DNA of 37,498 nt. Origin: Alphaproteobacteria bacterium RIFCSPHIGHO2_02_FULL_46_13 (GTDB lineage Bacteria; Pseudomonadota; Alphaproteobacteria; Micavibrionales; Micavibrionaceae). Shown here piece after piece: positions 14,406 to 23,658 of this stretch. Every line of letters begins with the position of its first letter. Position 1 is the stretch's first letter. A program made the position numbers and the translations under genes. The notes below the pieces were generated by a model that saw nothing but the letters and a program-made list of their open reading frames with translations, made no database searches and was not told the DNA's origin. The stretch covers positions 1 through 37,498 of the forward strand of contig MEMI01000033.1 in assembly GCA_001767915.1 (NCBI GenBank), written 5' to 3'.

Positions 14406-14434
14406 AAGATAGGGGTGGCGTTCACATCCGTCAA
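14406..14434 (-). promoter_or_regulatory. Promoter of the degP-miaA operon
   Basis: On the minus strand TTGACG (14429-14434) and TATCTT (14406-14411) are 17 bases apart, leading to a leader of about 22 bases before the degP ATG. The boxes look like sigma-70 rather than a heat-shock sigma. Confidence 0.55.
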
Positions 14435-14461
14435 TCACCAACCCGACCGCAAAATATAATT

Positions 14462-15610
14462 TTATGCGAAATATGACCGTAAAATCTCGGTATAGGTCGC
14501 TGTTAGGGTCTCGATGTCGGCAACGCTTGCGTGTTCATCCACCTTATGGATAGTCGCATTCAGCAAGCCATATTCAACAACGGGACAATCCTGTGCAATA
14601 AAACGGGCATCGGACGTTCCTCCCCCCGTGTCGGCGCGTGGTTTTGTATCAGAAATTTTCTGGACAGCATTGATGACAATATCGCGCCATGGGTGATTGG
14701 CGGTCAGGAAACTCTGGGCATTGCACCAGATCGTCATCTCATAATTCGGGTTCACGGCATCCAGAATGGAGCGCAGATGAGCCTCAAGCGTTGTCGCTGT
14801 CCAGCTATCATTAAAGCGGATATTGAACATGGCCTCCGCCCGTGCGGGGATGATATTCGGCGCTGGGTTGCCGACATCGACTGATGAAATCACGATATGG
14901 CTCGGCGGGAAATCGGCTGTGCCGTTGTCCAGTTTTTCATCAATGAGGCGCGATAATAACCGCACCAGATGGGGAATCGGGTTGTCGGATCGCTCGGGGT
15001 AGGCGCTGTGCCCTTGCACCCCCTTGACCATAATTTTTCCGTTTAATGATCCGCGCCGACCGACACGGATGATTTCGCCCATATGTTTGGTATTGCTCGG
15101 TTCGCCCACCAAGGCCACATCGGGCATTTGGTTTTGGGTGCGCATCCAGTCGATGACTTTGACAGACCCGTTGACTGATTTGGCTTCTTCATCGCCTGTC
15201 AGTAACAAACTGATCGATTCTTTAAAGTAGGGACGTTCATGGAGGAAGCGGGAAACCGCCGCCACAAAAGCACAATTTCCGCCCTTCATATCGGCAACGC
15301 CGCGCCCATAAAGAATACCGTTTTCAATCTCTGCGGCAAAGGGCGGGTGCGTCCAATCACTCTCGCGCCCCACAGGAACAACGTCCGTATGGCCCATATA
15401 ACAGAGGTGGCGGCCTGATGTGCCGAGACGTGCGAAGATATTATCAATCGGGTCGTAACCCTCTTCCTCAAAGCGCAGGCGATGAATATCAAACCCCATC
15501 TTGGTAAGCGGTTGTGCCATGCCTTCCAGTGCGCCGTCATCATGCGGTGTGATGCTCTGGCAACGAACGGATTCTTGAGTAAGTAAAACGGGGTCTAAAA
15601 TATCAGTCAC
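14462..15610 (-). CDS. dapE: Succinyl-diaminopimelate desuccinylase
   Basis: This 382-residue M20-type metallohydrolase has the zinc-site segments [10 protein letters not shown] (residues 72-81), [22 protein letters not shown] with the catalytic Glu pair, and GGTSDARF towards the end. The substrate-selective [16 protein letters not shown] region fits DapE rather than ArgE. It removes succinate from N-succinyl-diaminopimelate to give LL-diaminopimelate for peptidoglycan and lysine. Its first 8 bases overlap the end of dapD, the enzyme three steps earlier in the pathway. Confidence 0.95.
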   Translation of the reverse strand: MTDILDPVLLTQESVRCQSITPHDDGALEGMAQPLTKMGFDIHRLRFEEEGYDPIDNIFARLGTSGRHLCYMGHTDVVPVGRESDWTHPPFAAEIENGILYGRGVADMKGGNCAFVAAVSRFLHERPYFKESISLLLTGDEEAKSVNGSVKVIDWMRTQNQMPDVALVGEPSNTKHMGEIIRVGRRGSLNGKIMVKGVQGHSAYPERSDNPIPHLVRLLSRLIDEKLDNGTADFPPSHIVISSVDVGNPAPNIIPARAEAMFNIRFNDSWTATTLEAHLRSILDAVNPNYEMTIWCNAQSFLTANHPWRDIVINAVQKISDTKPRADTGGGTSDARFIAQDCPVVEYGLLNATIHKVDEHASVADIETLTATYTEILRSYFA

Positions 15611-16424
15611 GGAGAAGCTCGTTCAAAGATGTTTTGCTGCGGGTTTGGGCGTCCACGCGTTTGACGATCACGGCGCAGGACAGATTGGCGTATTGGCCGG
15701 ATGGTATAGTCCCCGGTACAACCACGGAATATGCGGGAACGCGCCCCATGAAAACCTCACCCGTTGCACGGTCAATAATTTTGGTGGAGGCACCGAGGAA
15801 GACGCCCATGCTTAGGACTGCGCCTTCTTCGACAATCACGCCTTCGGCGACCTCTGATCTTGCGCCGATAAAGACATTGTCTTCGATAATCACGGGGGCG
15901 GCTTGTAACGGCTCTAAAACCCCGCCAATGCCAACGCCGCCAGAGATATGGCAGTTCTTCCCGATCTGGGCGCATGACCCGATGGTGACCCATGTATCGA
16001 CCATGGTACCATCGCCGACATTTGCGCCGATATTGATAAAGCTGGGCATCAGGACAACATTTTGTCCGATATACGCCCCGCGTCTGATCACCGCACCCGG
16101 CACAGAACGGAATCCCGCCGCAATAAAATCTTCATCAACCCAATGGGTGGTTTTCAGGGGAACTTTGTCCCACCATAATTGTTCGCCCGAGTGGATTTTC
16201 TCGTTGCTGTTCATACGGAAGGACAGCAGGACTGCTTTCTTGATCCATTCATTCACTGTCCATTGACCATCAATTTTCTCGGCAACGCGGATCTGGCCTT
16301 TATTCAGAAGACCCAAAGTGTCTGCAACGGCGCAACGATCCTGCCCACGCGTTCCCGCAGTGATTTCAGTACGTTTTTCCCAGAGGGTTTCGACAGAGGA
16401 TTTCAGTTTTTGGGTATCGGTCAT
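15603..16424 (-). CDS. dapD: Tetrahydrodipicolinate N-succinyltransferase
   Basis: This 273-residue enzyme has the left-handed beta-helix of hexapeptide repeats (residues 105-230; [37 protein letters not shown]) and the conserved FRMNSNEK and [11 protein letters not shown] segments. It transfers succinyl from succinyl-CoA to tetrahydrodipicolinate, the entry to the succinylase branch of diaminopimelate synthesis. Heads the dapD-dapE operon. ATG follows TGGAATCATC. The divergent DUF3108 gene starts 124 bases upstream. Confidence 0.96.
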   Translation of the reverse strand: MTDTQKLKSSVETLWEKRTEITAGTRGQDRCAVADTLGLLNKGQIRVAEKIDGQWTVNEWIKKAVLLSFRMNSNEKIHSGEQLWWDKVPLKTTHWVDEDFIAAGFRSVPGAVIRRGAYIGQNVVLMPSFINIGANVGDGTMVDTWVTIGSCAQIGKNCHISGGVGIGGVLEPLQAAPVIIEDNVFIGARSEVAEGVIVEEGAVLSMGVFLGASTKIIDRATGEVFMGRVPAYSVVVPGTIPSGQYANLSCAVIVKRVDAQTRSKTSLNELLRD

Positions 16425-16516
16425 GATGATTCCAGTGGTTATGGTTAATTTCTATAACTATTCACCCGAACTTGCGGGCGGGGACTTGTTCCAATCGAAA
16501 AGCCATATAGTATGAC

Positions 16517-16525
16517 TGATATAAT
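16517..16525 (+). promoter_or_regulatory. Extended -10 promoter of the DUF3108 gene
   Basis: TGATATAAT (16517-16525) is a perfect extended -10 element; no good -35 is needed or seen. The leader is about 16 bases and includes the ribosome binding site GAGGGA. Confidence 0.6.
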
Positions 16526-16548
16526 CTTTAATCCGAGGGACGCCACCT

Positions 16549-17373
16549 GTGAAGAGCCTATTTATCTGGACAACCGTATTTTTATTGATGACCGCAACAT
16601 CTGCAGGGGCGGAACCCATTAAGGCCGTGGGCAAAACCTCTGTTCTGACTTATGATGTTTATGCGGGCGGTATTCATGCGATGAATGCGAAATTATCCGT
16701 TCATAAGGAAGCCACAAAATACAATGTGGCTTTAACCGCGGAAACCCAAGGGATGCTAAAAAAATTGGCAAATTGGTCCGGAAAATTCCAGTCGCAGGGC
16801 AATTTGTCAGGGGTAAAAACATTTCCGCTCAGTCATCAATCCGCCTCGGTCTGGAAGGGAAGCACCCAGTCCAAAACCTTTAAATATGACGGAAAAAGCC
16901 GTTTCAAATCCTATAAAATGACCGAAGACGGCGTGGACAAAACCCCTAAAGATGTTGATTTATCCTTGGCCAAGGGTACAACCGATATTCTCTCCGCCAC
17001 GCTCCACCTCATGCTAACTATGCCAAAGGATAAGGTTTGTAAGGGGAATGATTTGGTATTCGATGGTGACCGCAATTACCGTTTGGTTTTTAAAGGCACG
17101 CAGATCGAAGATCTGGTCGCCACAAATTACAATATTTATAAAGGCGAAGCCGTATCCTGTTCGGTTGAAGTTGTTCCCGAAAAGGGCAAATGGCGCAAAA
17201 AACCGCGCGGTTGGCTGTCTATCCAAGAGCAGGGGCGCAATAAGGGATCGTTGCCAACGGTTTGGTTCGGGGCACTCAAAGGCCAGCCCGATGTCTATGT
17301 GCCCGTTAAAATCCGTATCAAGACCGATTACGGGACACTGTTTATGCATCTGACATCCGAGAAAGTCTCTTAA
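16549..17373 (+). CDS. DUF3108 exported protein
   Basis: This 274-residue protein starts with GTG (16549-16551), placed 8 bases after GAGGGA. A signal peptide occupies residues 1-21 (TATSAGA-EP). The mature part has the DUF3108 pattern: YDVYAGGIHAMNAKLSV near the start, FKYDG, a DILSATLHLM segment, VCKGNDLVFDGDRNYRLVF and KPRGWLSIQEQGRNKGSLP towards the end. It is a predicted periplasmic beta-rich protein of unknown role in Alphaproteobacteria. It stands alone between the dap operon and glmU, with 64 bases to glmU. Confidence 0.85.
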   Translation: MKSLFIWTTVFLLMTATSAGAEPIKAVGKTSVLTYDVYAGGIHAMNAKLSVHKEATKYNVALTAETQGMLKKLANWSGKFQSQGNLSGVKTFPLSHQSASVWKGSTQSKTFKYDGKSRFKSYKMTEDGVDKTPKDVDLSLAKGTTDILSATLHLMLTMPKDKVCKGNDLVFDGDRNYRLVFKGTQIEDLVATNYNIYKGEAVSCSVEVVPEKGKWRKKPRGWLSIQEQGRNKGSLPTVWFGALKGQPDVYVPVKIRIKTDYGTLFMHLTSEKVS

Positions 17374-17443
17374 ATTTCTTGCAATTCTCTGCAATATTGT
17401 GTGACTTGAGGCAATTCCAATTTAGGGCAAAATCATTTTGAAT

Positions 17444-18826
17444 ATGAGTAACTTAGCAAGAACGACCATGACCGATATTTCTTCCTCCCGCTCCCCCGTG
17501 CCTGCCAAAGATTTAGCCGTTGTGATTTTAGCAGCGGGCAAAGGCACGCGCATGAAATCGGCGATGTCAAAAGTGATGCATTCGATTGCGGGCGTGCCGA
17601 TGATCAAACATATCATTGGAACTGCCGAACAATTAAATCCGAAGAAAATTATTGTTGTCCTTGCCCCGAACATGAATGATGTCGAGGCTGTTGTTGCGCC
17701 CCATGCAGTTGCCATTCAAAAAGAGCAACTGGGAACGGGCGATGCGCTGAAGGCCGCTGTTCAGACACTGGGTGATTTCAAAGGAAATATTCTGGTGCTC
17801 TACGGTGATGTGCCGCTTGTTTCTGCGCGCAGTTTGAATGGGTTGGTTGCCCATCATAATAGTGATGATTTCGGCGCAACTGTATTGGCGATGGTGCCGC
17901 CTAACCCAACGGGATATGGACGTATCTTTCAAAATCCTGACGGGACACTCGCCAGAATTGTTGAAGAAAAAGATGCAACCGAAGATGAAAAATTGGTACG
18001 GATGTCCAATAGTGGTTTGATGGTATTGGACGGTGATAATTTGGCCGATACACTTTTGAAATTACAAAACACAAATAATCAGGGTGAATATTATTTGGTT
18101 GATGTTCCAAAAATCATGGGTGAAGAAGGCCGTAAGTCAGGTGTCATTCGCGGTGATTATGCGGAACTGCGCGGCGTCAATAATCGCGCTCAACTCGCAG
18201 AGTTGGAGATGGCTTGGCAACATAACAAACGCATGGAAATGATGGATGCGGGCGTCACGTTGCTTGACCCGAATACAGTTTATTTTGCGCCTGATACAAA
18301 AATCGGCAATGACACGGTGATCGGCCAGAATGTTGTGTTTGGCGCTGGGGTCACGATTGATTCCGGTGTTGAAATCCGTGCCTTCTGTCATATCGAAGGC
18401 GCAACGATTAAATCCGGTGCGGTCATCGGCCCGTTCGCACGGTTGCGTCCGGGAAGTGATATTGGAGTTGATGCCAAGATCGGCAATTTTGTTGAAATTA
18501 AAAATTCCAAAATCGGTACGGGGGCAAAAGCCAATCATTTGGGTTATATCGGTGATGCTGAACTGGGCGCACATTCCAATTTCGGATGTGGCGCGATTAC
18601 CGTCAATTATGATGGCAAGGTCAAATCAAAAACCATTATTGGTGAAAACGTGATGATCGGTTCAAACTCATCACTGATCGCCCCGATTAAGATTGCAGAT
18701 GGTGCGTATGTGGCGGCAGGATCAACCCTGACCCACGATGTCGAGGCTGATGCCTTGGTCATCGCGCGCGCCAGACAAGAAGTTTTGCCGAACAAAGGCA
18801 AAAACAGATTAAAAAGAGATCATTAG
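17444..18826 (+). CDS. glmU: Bifunctional UDP-N-acetylglucosamine pyrophosphorylase / GlcN-1-P acetyltransferase
   Basis: The N-terminal half (pyrophosphorylase) has LAAGKGTRMKSAMSKVMH, YGDVPLV and NSGLMVLDGDNL; the C-terminal half is a left-handed beta-helix of hexapeptide repeats with FARLRPGSDIG, NFVEIKNSKIG, NHLGYIGDAELG and CGAITVNYDG. Together they acetylate GlcN-1-P and then form UDP-GlcNAc. The start is uncertain: TTG 17438, ATG 17444 and ATG 17468 are all in frame without a clear ribosome binding site; the enzyme core begins well after all of them. glmS follows 11 bases on, so the two amino-sugar genes form an operon. Confidence 0.96.
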   Translation: MSNLARTTMTDISSSRSPVPAKDLAVVILAAGKGTRMKSAMSKVMHSIAGVPMIKHIIGTAEQLNPKKIIVVLAPNMNDVEAVVAPHAVAIQKEQLGTGDALKAAVQTLGDFKGNILVLYGDVPLVSARSLNGLVAHHNSDDFGATVLAMVPPNPTGYGRIFQNPDGTLARIVEEKDATEDEKLVRMSNSGLMVLDGDNLADTLLKLQNTNNQGEYYLVDVPKIMGEEGRKSGVIRGDYAELRGVNNRAQLAELEMAWQHNKRMEMMDAGVTLLDPNTVYFAPDTKIGNDTVIGQNVVFGAGVTIDSGVEIRAFCHIEGATIKSGAVIGPFARLRPGSDIGVDAKIGNFVEIKNSKIGTGAKANHLGYIGDAELGAHSNFGCGAITVNYDGKVKSKTIIGENVMIGSNSSLIAPIKIADGAYVAAGSTLTHDVEADALVIARARQEVLPNKGKNRLKRDH

Positions 18827-18837
18827 GAGAATAGTCG

Positions 18838-20664
18838 ATGTGCGGAATTGTTGGAATTGTATCGAATAAAAATGTTGTGCCGATGTTGGTGGAAGGCTTG
18901 CGTCGCCTTGAATATCGCGGGTATGACTCGGCGGGGGTTGCGACACTCGTGGACGGCAACATCACCCGTTGCCGCGCCGAAGGGAAGCTGATGAATTTAG
19001 AGGAGCGTTTAAAATCTTCGCCTCTCACTGGCACAATCGGGATTGGCCATACACGTTGGGCAACACATGGCCAGCCAACCGAAAATAATGCGCACCCGCA
19101 TGCGACTGAGCGCGTGGCTGTCGTCCATAATGGCATCATTGAAAATTACGCGGAACTCAAGGAAGAATTATCCCAACATCAAGTAAGGTTCGAAACAGAA
19201 ACAGATACCGAAGTCATCGCGCATTTGGCTGATTTTTATCTGACCCAAGGTGAAACACCTGAAATGGCCGCGCATAAAACCTTTGACCGTCTGCGTGGGG
19301 CTTATGCCGTTGTGTTATTGTTCAAAGGTGAAAACCATATGTTGGTGGCCGCCCGTCAGGGAACACCGCTGGCCATTGGTTATGGCGAGGGGGAAATGTT
19401 TATCGCGTCTGATTCCTATGCGCTATCCCCGCTGACCCGCAGAATCAGCTTCCTTGAAGATGGTGACCGTGTTGTGGTGACCAATGACAATGCACGGATC
19501 ATGAATTCCAAACGCAAACCTGTTGAACGCGCGATCCGCATTACTGCGCAGTCTGGTAACACAACAGGCAAGGGCGAATATCGCCATTTTATGCTCAAAG
19601 AAATTTACGAACAACCTGCGGTGATTGCCGATACGCTCAATACTTTTGTCAATCCTGCGACAGGGCATATTTCATTGCCGAATGAAGTTCTGGAAGCCGC
19701 CCTGCGTGCACCGCGCATGACTTTGATTGCCTGCGGCACGGCTTACTATGCTTGTATGGTTGCGAAATTCTGGTTTGAAACAATTGCGCGTGTACCGTGC
19801 GAAGTGGATGTCGCATCCGAATTCCGTTATCGCGAAGCACCGCTCCCGAAAGATGGCATGGCGATTTTTGTGTCCCAATCGGGTGAAACGCTCGATACGC
19901 TCGAAGCCCTTCGTTACTGTAAACGTGAACGCCAGATGTGTTTGTCCATCGTCAACACGATTGAAAGCACGATTGAACGTGAATCCCATCTGTGCCTCCA
20001 TACTTTGGCAGGCCCTGAAATTGGGGTGGCATCGACCAAGGCGTTTACAACACAATTGACGACCTTGGCCTGTCTCGCGGTGGCAATCGCGTCCGCCAAA
20101 GGTGTGATCAATGCCGCACAGGAAGCTGATTTTGCTTATGAGCTTCGTTCTCTGCCGAAATTAGCCGCATCCATTTTAAGTCACGACAAAGAAATTCAGG
20201 CGATTTCCACATCCTTTGCGGAATCACGCGATGCGCTCTATCTGGGGCGTGGCGGGCTTTATCCGTTGGCATTGGAAGGCGCGCTTAAATTAAAAGAATG
20301 TTCCTATATCCATGCCGAAGGTTATGCATCAGGTGAAATGAAACACGGCCCAATTGCGTTGATTGATGACAATATGCCGGTGGTTGTTTTGGCGCCGCAC
20401 GATAAAATGTTTGAAAAAGCCGCATCGAACGTTCAAGAAACAGCAGCGCGTGGTGGCAAGGTTTTATTGATTAGTGATGCCGAAGGTGCCGCAAAACTGA
20501 AAGACGTTTGCAAATGGATTGTAACTCTGCCAGAGGTTCACCCATTGGTTGCGCCGATCCTTTATGCATTACCAGTTCAACTCTTGGCCTATCACACAGC
20601 CGTTGCCAAGGGTACGGATGTTGACCAACCGCGCAATCTTGCCAAGTCTGTAACGGTTGAATAG
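18838..20664 (+). CDS. glmS: Glutamine-fructose-6-phosphate aminotransferase (isomerizing)
   Basis: This 608-residue enzyme starts MCGIVGIV with the nucleophile Cys at position 2, has RLEYRGYDSAG, GHTRWATHG, VVHNGIIENY in the glutaminase domain, and two SIS isomerase domains (about 285-425 and 455-600; ISQSGET-like VSQSGETLDTLEA, YLGRGGLYPLALEGALKLKE, AEGYASGEMKHGPIALID, ending in DVDQPRNLAKSVTVE). It makes glucosamine-6-phosphate from fructose-6-phosphate, the first step toward UDP-GlcNAc. Good ribosome binding site (AGGAG). No glmS ribozyme is visible upstream. Convergent with mscS, 5 bases apart. Confidence 0.98.
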   Translation: MCGIVGIVSNKNVVPMLVEGLRRLEYRGYDSAGVATLVDGNITRCRAEGKLMNLEERLKSSPLTGTIGIGHTRWATHGQPTENNAHPHATERVAVVHNGIIENYAELKEELSQHQVRFETETDTEVIAHLADFYLTQGETPEMAAHKTFDRLRGAYAVVLLFKGENHMLVAARQGTPLAIGYGEGEMFIASDSYALSPLTRRISFLEDGDRVVVTNDNARIMNSKRKPVERAIRITAQSGNTTGKGEYRHFMLKEIYEQPAVIADTLNTFVNPATGHISLPNEVLEAALRAPRMTLIACGTAYYACMVAKFWFETIARVPCEVDVASEFRYREAPLPKDGMAIFVSQSGETLDTLEALRYCKRERQMCLSIVNTIESTIERESHLCLHTLAGPEIGVASTKAFTTQLTTLACLAVAIASAKGVINAAQEADFAYELRSLPKLAASILSHDKEIQAISTSFAESRDALYLGRGGLYPLALEGALKLKECSYIHAEGYASGEMKHGPIALIDDNMPVVVLAPHDKMFEKAASNVQETAARGGKVLLISDAEGAAKLKDVCKWIVTLPEVHPLVAPILYALPVQLLAYHTAVAKGTDVDQPRNLAKSVTVE

Positions 20665-20669
20665 TCTTA

Positions 20670-22097
20670 TTATTCAGAAACTGCTGTAACCGTTGGTGGT
20701 GATTGAATCATTTTCACCACTCGTTGCGGGAACGGGATTTCTATGCCTTTTTGGTCGAAAGCCATTTTCATGCGGCGGTTGAATTCGCGGCCAACCGCCC
20801 ATTGTTTGATCGGCAGAGTTTTGATCCGCGCCTTAATCACCACCGCATTGTCGGCAAATCTATCAACGCCCACAATTTCAATCGGCTCCAGAATGAGTGT
20901 TTTAAATTCCGCGTCCGCGCGAAGATCTTGGTCGATTTCTTTGAGGGTGGCAATCACATCATCGGTATTATGTTTGTAATCCACACTCACATCCATGACA
21001 TAGTAACTGAAATTCTTGGTCATGTTCTGAATGGTGGTGATTTGGCTGAACGGAATGGTATAAACAACACCTGCAAAGTCACGCAACTGGACTTTCCGCA
21101 GGGTGATTTGTTCGACAGACCCTGTGCATCCGCCCAAAGACACAACATCGCCCACGCGGATAATATCTTCTAAAACAATCGTAAACCCTGTGAGGAAATC
21201 TTTGACCATGGATTGTGCGCCAAACCCGACAGCCACACCAATGACCCCCGCGCCCGCAAGGAACGGTGCGACATTCAGCCCCATTTCCGACATAATCACC
21301 AATCCGAATAACAAGGCAAATACTGATAAAACAATATTGCGGATCAGGGGAAGTAATGTTTTCACGCGGGTTTGATTATTGTCGTCGGCCTGTTTTAAAA
21401 TATAAGACAGGTAAACCCCAACCGCTTCCCAAATCAGGGCAGCGCAGATGGCAACCAACAAAACAGTAATGGATGAGGTCAGGAATGATTTCATGCTCGA
21501 GCTTTCGAAGATCGACACCACATGCTCAAGATCCCAGATTTTGGCGATGGTATAGGTCATGACGCCCACGATCAGAAATTTCAAAACTGTCTGGAAGACG
21601 CGGGTATAAAATGAAATGCGCGACAGGCGGATACCAATTTTCTCAGACAGATGTTCGATCCCCATAATCGCCCGCATGGCAATTTTACGAACGCCCAAGA
21701 ATAAACCGATACCTAATAATAACGTGATCATCGTTCCGATGCTTTGGTGAACAAGGGAGGAGGAAATTGCGTTTTTATCCAGAAATTTTTCGTATTTTTT
21801 AACCGCAGTCGATATTTGTCCCCTAACCCCCAATTGTTCGGTCAAGGATGGAAGGATTTCATCTGCGGGCGCGGCCTCGTTCTTGGCCTGTTCATCCAAT
21901 AAAAGTTTGAGATTATTTACAAGGTCTTTGCGGTCAGTATCGCTTTGCAGCGTATCAATCAGTTTTTGGATGTCTTCCTGTTTGACGCCTTCCTCTTTTT
22001 GAATGGACGGCAAAAACGGCCCCATCTGCGCGTTTGCGGTCAGAGGGGCAAAGGGAAGGAGGAGTGTCACGAACAAAGCAAGAATATATTTTTTCAT
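20670..22097 (-). CDS. MscS-family mechanosensitive ion channel
   Basis: This 475-residue protein has a signal-like N-terminus (residues 1-23), a soluble periplasmic domain to about residue 120, four or five membrane segments (about 125-300), the pore helix segment GVIGVAVGFGAQSMVKDFLTGF typical of MscS TM3, and a cytoplasmic beta/mixed domain (IRVGDVVSLGGCTGSVEQITLRKVQLRD) with a C-terminal tail. It should open under membrane tension to release solutes during osmotic downshock. The larger size resembles YbdG- or MscK-like relatives more than MscS of E. coli. A consensus -10 box stands 6 bases before its ATG. Confidence 0.92.
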   Translation of the reverse strand: MKKYILALFVTLLLPFAPLTANAQMGPFLPSIQKEEGVKQEDIQKLIDTLQSDTDRKDLVNNLKLLLDEQAKNEAAPADEILPSLTEQLGVRGQISTAVKKYEKFLDKNAISSSLVHQSIGTMITLLLGIGLFLGVRKIAMRAIMGIEHLSEKIGIRLSRISFYTRVFQTVLKFLIVGVMTYTIAKIWDLEHVVSIFESSSMKSFLTSSITVLLVAICAALIWEAVGVYLSYILKQADDNNQTRVKTLLPLIRNIVLSVFALLFGLVIMSEMGLNVAPFLAGAGVIGVAVGFGAQSMVKDFLTGFTIVLEDIIRVGDVVSLGGCTGSVEQITLRKVQLRDFAGVVYTIPFSQITTIQNMTKNFSYYVMDVSVDYKHNTDDVIATLKEIDQDLRADAEFKTLILEPIEIVGVDRFADNAVVIKARIKTLPIKQWAVGREFNRRMKMAFDQKGIEIPFPQRVVKMIQSPPTVTAVSE

Positions 22098-22103
22098 GGC
22101 TTA

Positions 22104-22131
22104 ATTATAGTCGCATAAATGGATGGGGCAA
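22104..22131 (-). promoter_or_regulatory. Promoter of mscS, predicted leaderless
   Basis: On the minus strand TTGCCC (22126-22131) and TATAAT (22104-22109) are 16 bases apart. Six bases (TAAGCC) separate TATAAT from the ATG at 22097, so the transcript should start at the start codon. There is no Shine-Dalgarno sequence. Confidence 0.7.
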
Positions 22132-22189
22132 CCCTGAAATCCATAAAAAATCTATAGACAGGGCGGTTTTTGCCCGATAAATCTGGTGG

Positions 22190-22702
22190 ATGACAAACAA
22201 AATCTCTCTGATCTGTGCGATGGCACGCAACCATGTGATTGGCATCAAGAATGACTTGCCATGGCATATCCCACAGGATTTAGAACATTTTAAAAATCTG
22301 ACTAAAGGCAAACCGATTATTATGGGTCGGTTGACATACGACTCTATTCTGGCACGCCGCAATGGCAAACCGTTGCCGCATCGTCAGCATTATATTGTCT
22401 CACGCCGTGATTTAGGTGTTTTGCCGGACGGGGTCAAAAGCTTCACCGAATTACAACAAGCCATTGATCAGGCCAAGGCCGACCACCCTGAGAGTGAAAT
22501 CATGATTATCGGTGGCGCGAGTATCTATGAACAATCTGTCCCCTTGGTCGATAGAATGTATTTAACGATCATCGATAAAGATATTGAAGGCGATGCCTTT
22601 TTTCCGCAGTGGATAAACTCTGACTGGGTGGAAACTGAATTAGAGGTTTTTAGTGAGCCTGTAAGTTTTAAATTTATGACGCTTGATCGGGCGGAAAAAT
22701 AG
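22190..22702 (+). CDS. folA: Dihydrofolate reductase
   Basis: This 170-residue enzyme has the DHFR pattern: ISLICAMARNHVIGIKNDLPWHIPQDLEHFK (acid residue Asp of PWHIPQD), GKPIIMGRLTYDSI, HYIVSRR, IMIIGGASIYEQ, and DGDAFFPQ-like EGDAFFPQW. It reduces dihydrofolate with NADPH. Ribosome binding site GGTGG lies directly before ATG. Divergent from mscS; its stop is followed at once by a symmetrical terminator. Confidence 0.96.
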   Translation: MTNKISLICAMARNHVIGIKNDLPWHIPQDLEHFKNLTKGKPIIMGRLTYDSILARRNGKPLPHRQHYIVSRRDLGVLPDGVKSFTELQQAIDQAKADHPESEIMIIGGASIYEQSVPLVDRMYLTIIDKDIEGDAFFPQWINSDWVETELEVFSEPVSFKFMTLDRAEK

Positions 22703-22703
22703 A

Positions 22704-22732
22704 AAAGATGGAGCCAAATCGGCTCCATCTTT
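22704..22732. terminator. Bidirectional terminator between folA and the barrel protein
   Basis: AAAGATGGAGCC (22704-22715) is exactly complementary to GGCTCCATCTTT (22721-22732) with a 5-base loop. It starts right after the folA stop codon and lies 13 bases from the 3' end of the minus-strand gene, so it can serve both. Confidence 0.85.
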
Positions 22733-22745
22733 CACACCATTATTT

Positions 22746-23414
22746 CTAGAAGTGATACCCAACGCCAAGGCGAAGATTATTTTCTTCTGGGTTAATGCCA
22801 TTCTTTGCATCATACCAAACGTGCGAATAATCAAGACGGACGCCAACATTGCCGTAGGCAATAACCTCTGTTCCGACACCTAATTCGAACCCGTTATGCC
22901 AGTCCGTGTTCGACACACCCGCAACCGAGTTTTCAAATTCAGCGCGGCGATAGCCTAAGATTCCGTATGGTTTCAGACCCATTGTATAGTCCTGAACAAA
23001 GGAAAGCCCCGGACGGAAACTAACGCCCCAGTCATTCTTTTTCTGATAATCAACGCCGCCCGATGTATCATCGGCATCTGACCATCCATAGAAACCTTCG
23101 AGTGATCCGTTAATCCCCATCCCTATAGTATGATCGAGGAGTGTATCAAGGGAATAACCAGCAAACACACCATAATCAGCCCCGTCAATATTGGCATCTG
23201 CATTGTTGGTGATATCAGCATTTGTCCAGCCATATCCACCATACGCACCGACATAGGCACCAGATAACGGACTGATCTTTCCCTCATCCTTTGCTGTCGG
23301 GTAATGGTTGTTTATTCCATGATTAGGATAATGGTCGTTATAGCTATCAGCATGCGCCGCAACCGACATGGTCAGCAAAGCAGCAGTGGTCAGAAGTGTT
23401 TTTTTCATCATCAT
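22746..23414 (-). CDS. Outer-membrane beta-barrel protein
   Basis: This 222-residue protein has a signal peptide (MMMKKTLLTTAALLTMSVAAHADS) and then alternating-residue strands (GAYVGAYGGYGWTNADIT, VGVRLDYSHVWYD) ending in NLRLGVGYHF with a C-terminal aromatic residue, the signal for barrel assembly. It resembles the small porin-like or Omp25/OmpW-type eight-strand barrels of Alphaproteobacteria. Starts at one of three ATG codons in a row (ATGATGATG) after GGAGAATG. The leader is unusually long and structured (see 23429-23510). Confidence 0.85.
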   Translation of the reverse strand: MMMKKTLLTTAALLTMSVAAHADSYNDHYPNHGINNHYPTAKDEGKISPLSGAYVGAYGGYGWTNADITNNADANIDGADYGVFAGYSLDTLLDHTIGMGINGSLEGFYGWSDADDTSGGVDYQKKNDWGVSFRPGLSFVQDYTMGLKPYGILGYRRAEFENSVAGVSNTDWHNGFELGVGTEVIAYGNVGVRLDYSHVWYDAKNGINPEENNLRLGVGYHF

Positions 23415-23428
23415 TCTCCAAGGTAAGT

Positions 23429-23549
23429 ATTAAAACCGTTTGTGGCAGCAGGACGGTACGCACCATAAACCGCGCATAAGGGGAGGAGTTCCAGACCGCA
23501 AAACGGTTTTTTCGGAAGGTGATAAAGATGTCACAGGTTGAAAATTATA
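23429..23549 (-). promoter_or_regulatory. Long structured 5' leader of the barrel-protein gene
   Basis: A TATAAT box (23544-23549, minus strand) predicts a transcript start near 23537, giving a leader of about 120 bases. Within it AAAACCGTTT (23501-23510 read on the minus strand) pairs exactly with AAACGGTTTT (23429-23438), closing a hairpin of about 80 bases ending 15 bases before the ribosome binding site GGAG. The loop contains ACTCCTCCCC, which could mask the ribosome binding site GGAGA. This suggests control by an RNA switch or an sRNA. Confidence 0.45.
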
Positions 23550-23658
23550 TAGATGTAAGAAAAAAATTCGCTAAAAGCCTATCAGCTTTAAGTTTTCCTA
23601 GCCATCTCCCAGAAAGAGAATGAGAATGGCATAAGCAAGTTCTTAGAAAGATAAAGAT

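Noticed and set aside
18780-18837. glmS ribozyme or small-RNA target
   Set aside because: Only 11 bases separate glmU and glmS, with a plain ribosome binding site.
22150-22189. Leaderless folA
   Set aside because: An ATAAAT-like box lies 7 bases before ATG, but GGTGG is present and the box is poor, so it is not counted with the three leaderless cases.
23528-23623. A 31-codon plus-strand frame starting MSQVENYIDVRK with AAGG upstream
   Set aside because: It is short, has no promoter or terminator, and sits in the leader/promoter region of the minus-strand barrel protein.
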